Source of the DNA: Fimadaptatus sp948467645
Lineage (GTDB): Bacteria > Bacillota > Clostridia > Christensenellales > Aristaeellaceae
Direction of reading: 5' to 3'
DNA: 12,516 bases
Assembly (NCBI GenBank): GCA_948467645.1
Contig: CAOKFD010000072.1
Span: forward strand, 1 to 12,516
In this document: piece after piece, positions 12,318 to 12,516 of the stretch
Numbering within the stretch: the stretch's first letter is position 1
Layout: every line of letters starts with the position of its first letter
The notes under the pieces: generated by a model
What the model was told of the DNA's origin: nothing
The model's database searches: none
The model's input: only the letters and a program-made list of their open reading frames with translations
Translations under genes and position numbers: made by a program

Positions 12318-12516
12318 AAATACAGCTTTCGGATCACTTTACCTATGGCAAATTGTTCCGGTTCTGTCTGTCGCCGATCATAATGATGGTGTTTACCTCG
12401 ATATACGGCGTTGTAGACGGCCTGTTCGTCTCCAACTTTGTGGGTAAAATCCCGTTTGCCGCGATAAACTTGATTATGCCGTTCATAATGATACTGGGCG
12501 GCATGGGCTTCATGGT
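12314..12516 (+). CDS. MATE-family efflux transporter, N-terminal part only
   Basis: The gene runs off the right edge; 67 residues are visible. MATE proteins are cation-coupled multidrug exporters with 12 membrane helices. The visible part begins with a short cytoplasmic segment (MKIQLSDHFTYGKLFRFCLS), then helix 1 (PIIMMVFTSIYGVVDGLFVS) and the start of helix 2 after NFVGKIPFAAINL, in the order seen in MepA/NorM-like proteins. The conserved YGVVDGLFVSNFVG segment is strong evidence for the family. The start overlaps the marR stop by four bases; GGAG at 12300-12303 is a weak ribosome binding site about ten bases upstream. Its position behind marR suggests drug- or metabolite-inducible efflux. 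The substrate is unknown. Confidence 0.9.
   Translation, partial: MKIQLSDHFTYGKLFRFCLSPIIMMVFTSIYGVVDGLFVSNFVGKIPFAAINLIMPFIMILGGMGFM

Overview
The window reads as chromosomal DNA of a Gram-positive, fairly GC-rich anaerobe of the Clostridia (Bacillota). The evidence is strong AGGAGG-type ribosome binding sites, sigma-A-like TTGACA/TATAAT promoters, adjacent rplI and dnaB, a secreted M3 (PepF-type) peptidase, and Clostridia-style XRE/ImmA and MarR/MATE pairs. Heavy use of ATA isoleucine codons in a GC-rich background would fit a gut lineage such as Christensenellales, but that placement is inference. No rRNA, tRNA, CRISPR array, transposase or phage structural gene is visible.

Layout. 1-1920: a small single-span membrane protein, a ThuA-like protein, an uncharacterised 98-residue protein and a DUF378 membrane protein, closed by a strong terminator. 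1952-4133: rplI (ribosomal protein L9) and dnaB (replicative helicase), each preceded by a distinctive hairpin, ending in a long two-way terminator. 4148-4300: a minus-strand gene for a 50-residue protein with ten cysteines. 4301-7620: a 360-bp AT-rich control region, then xre-immA (overlapping start and stop) and a secreted oligoendopeptidase. 7673-9833: a divergent pair, a DUF362 protein (minus) and a serine hydrolase of the beta-lactamase/class C fold (plus), each with its own promoter. 9850-11622: two minus-strand alpha/beta-hydrolase esterases that are recent tandem duplicates, about 84% identical by hand count. 11743-12516: a MarR regulator and the start of a MATE efflux pump, translationally coupled and driven by a consensus promoter flanked by two palindromes.

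How they work together. The clearest regulatory units are (i) marR-MATE, where two operators that are reverse complements of each other, centred 50 bp apart, bracket the promoter, and (ii) xre-immA, where an 11-bp repeat overlaps the -35 box and recurs just past the expected transcription start; ImmA-type proteases typically cleave the neighbouring XRE repressor. The DUF362 promoter also carries a perfect 8+8 palindrome in its spacer, with no obvious regulator next to it. I see no clearly new multi-gene defence or metabolic system. The items most worth following are the operators, the four-CxxC mini-protein, and the conserved promoters of the esterase duplicates.
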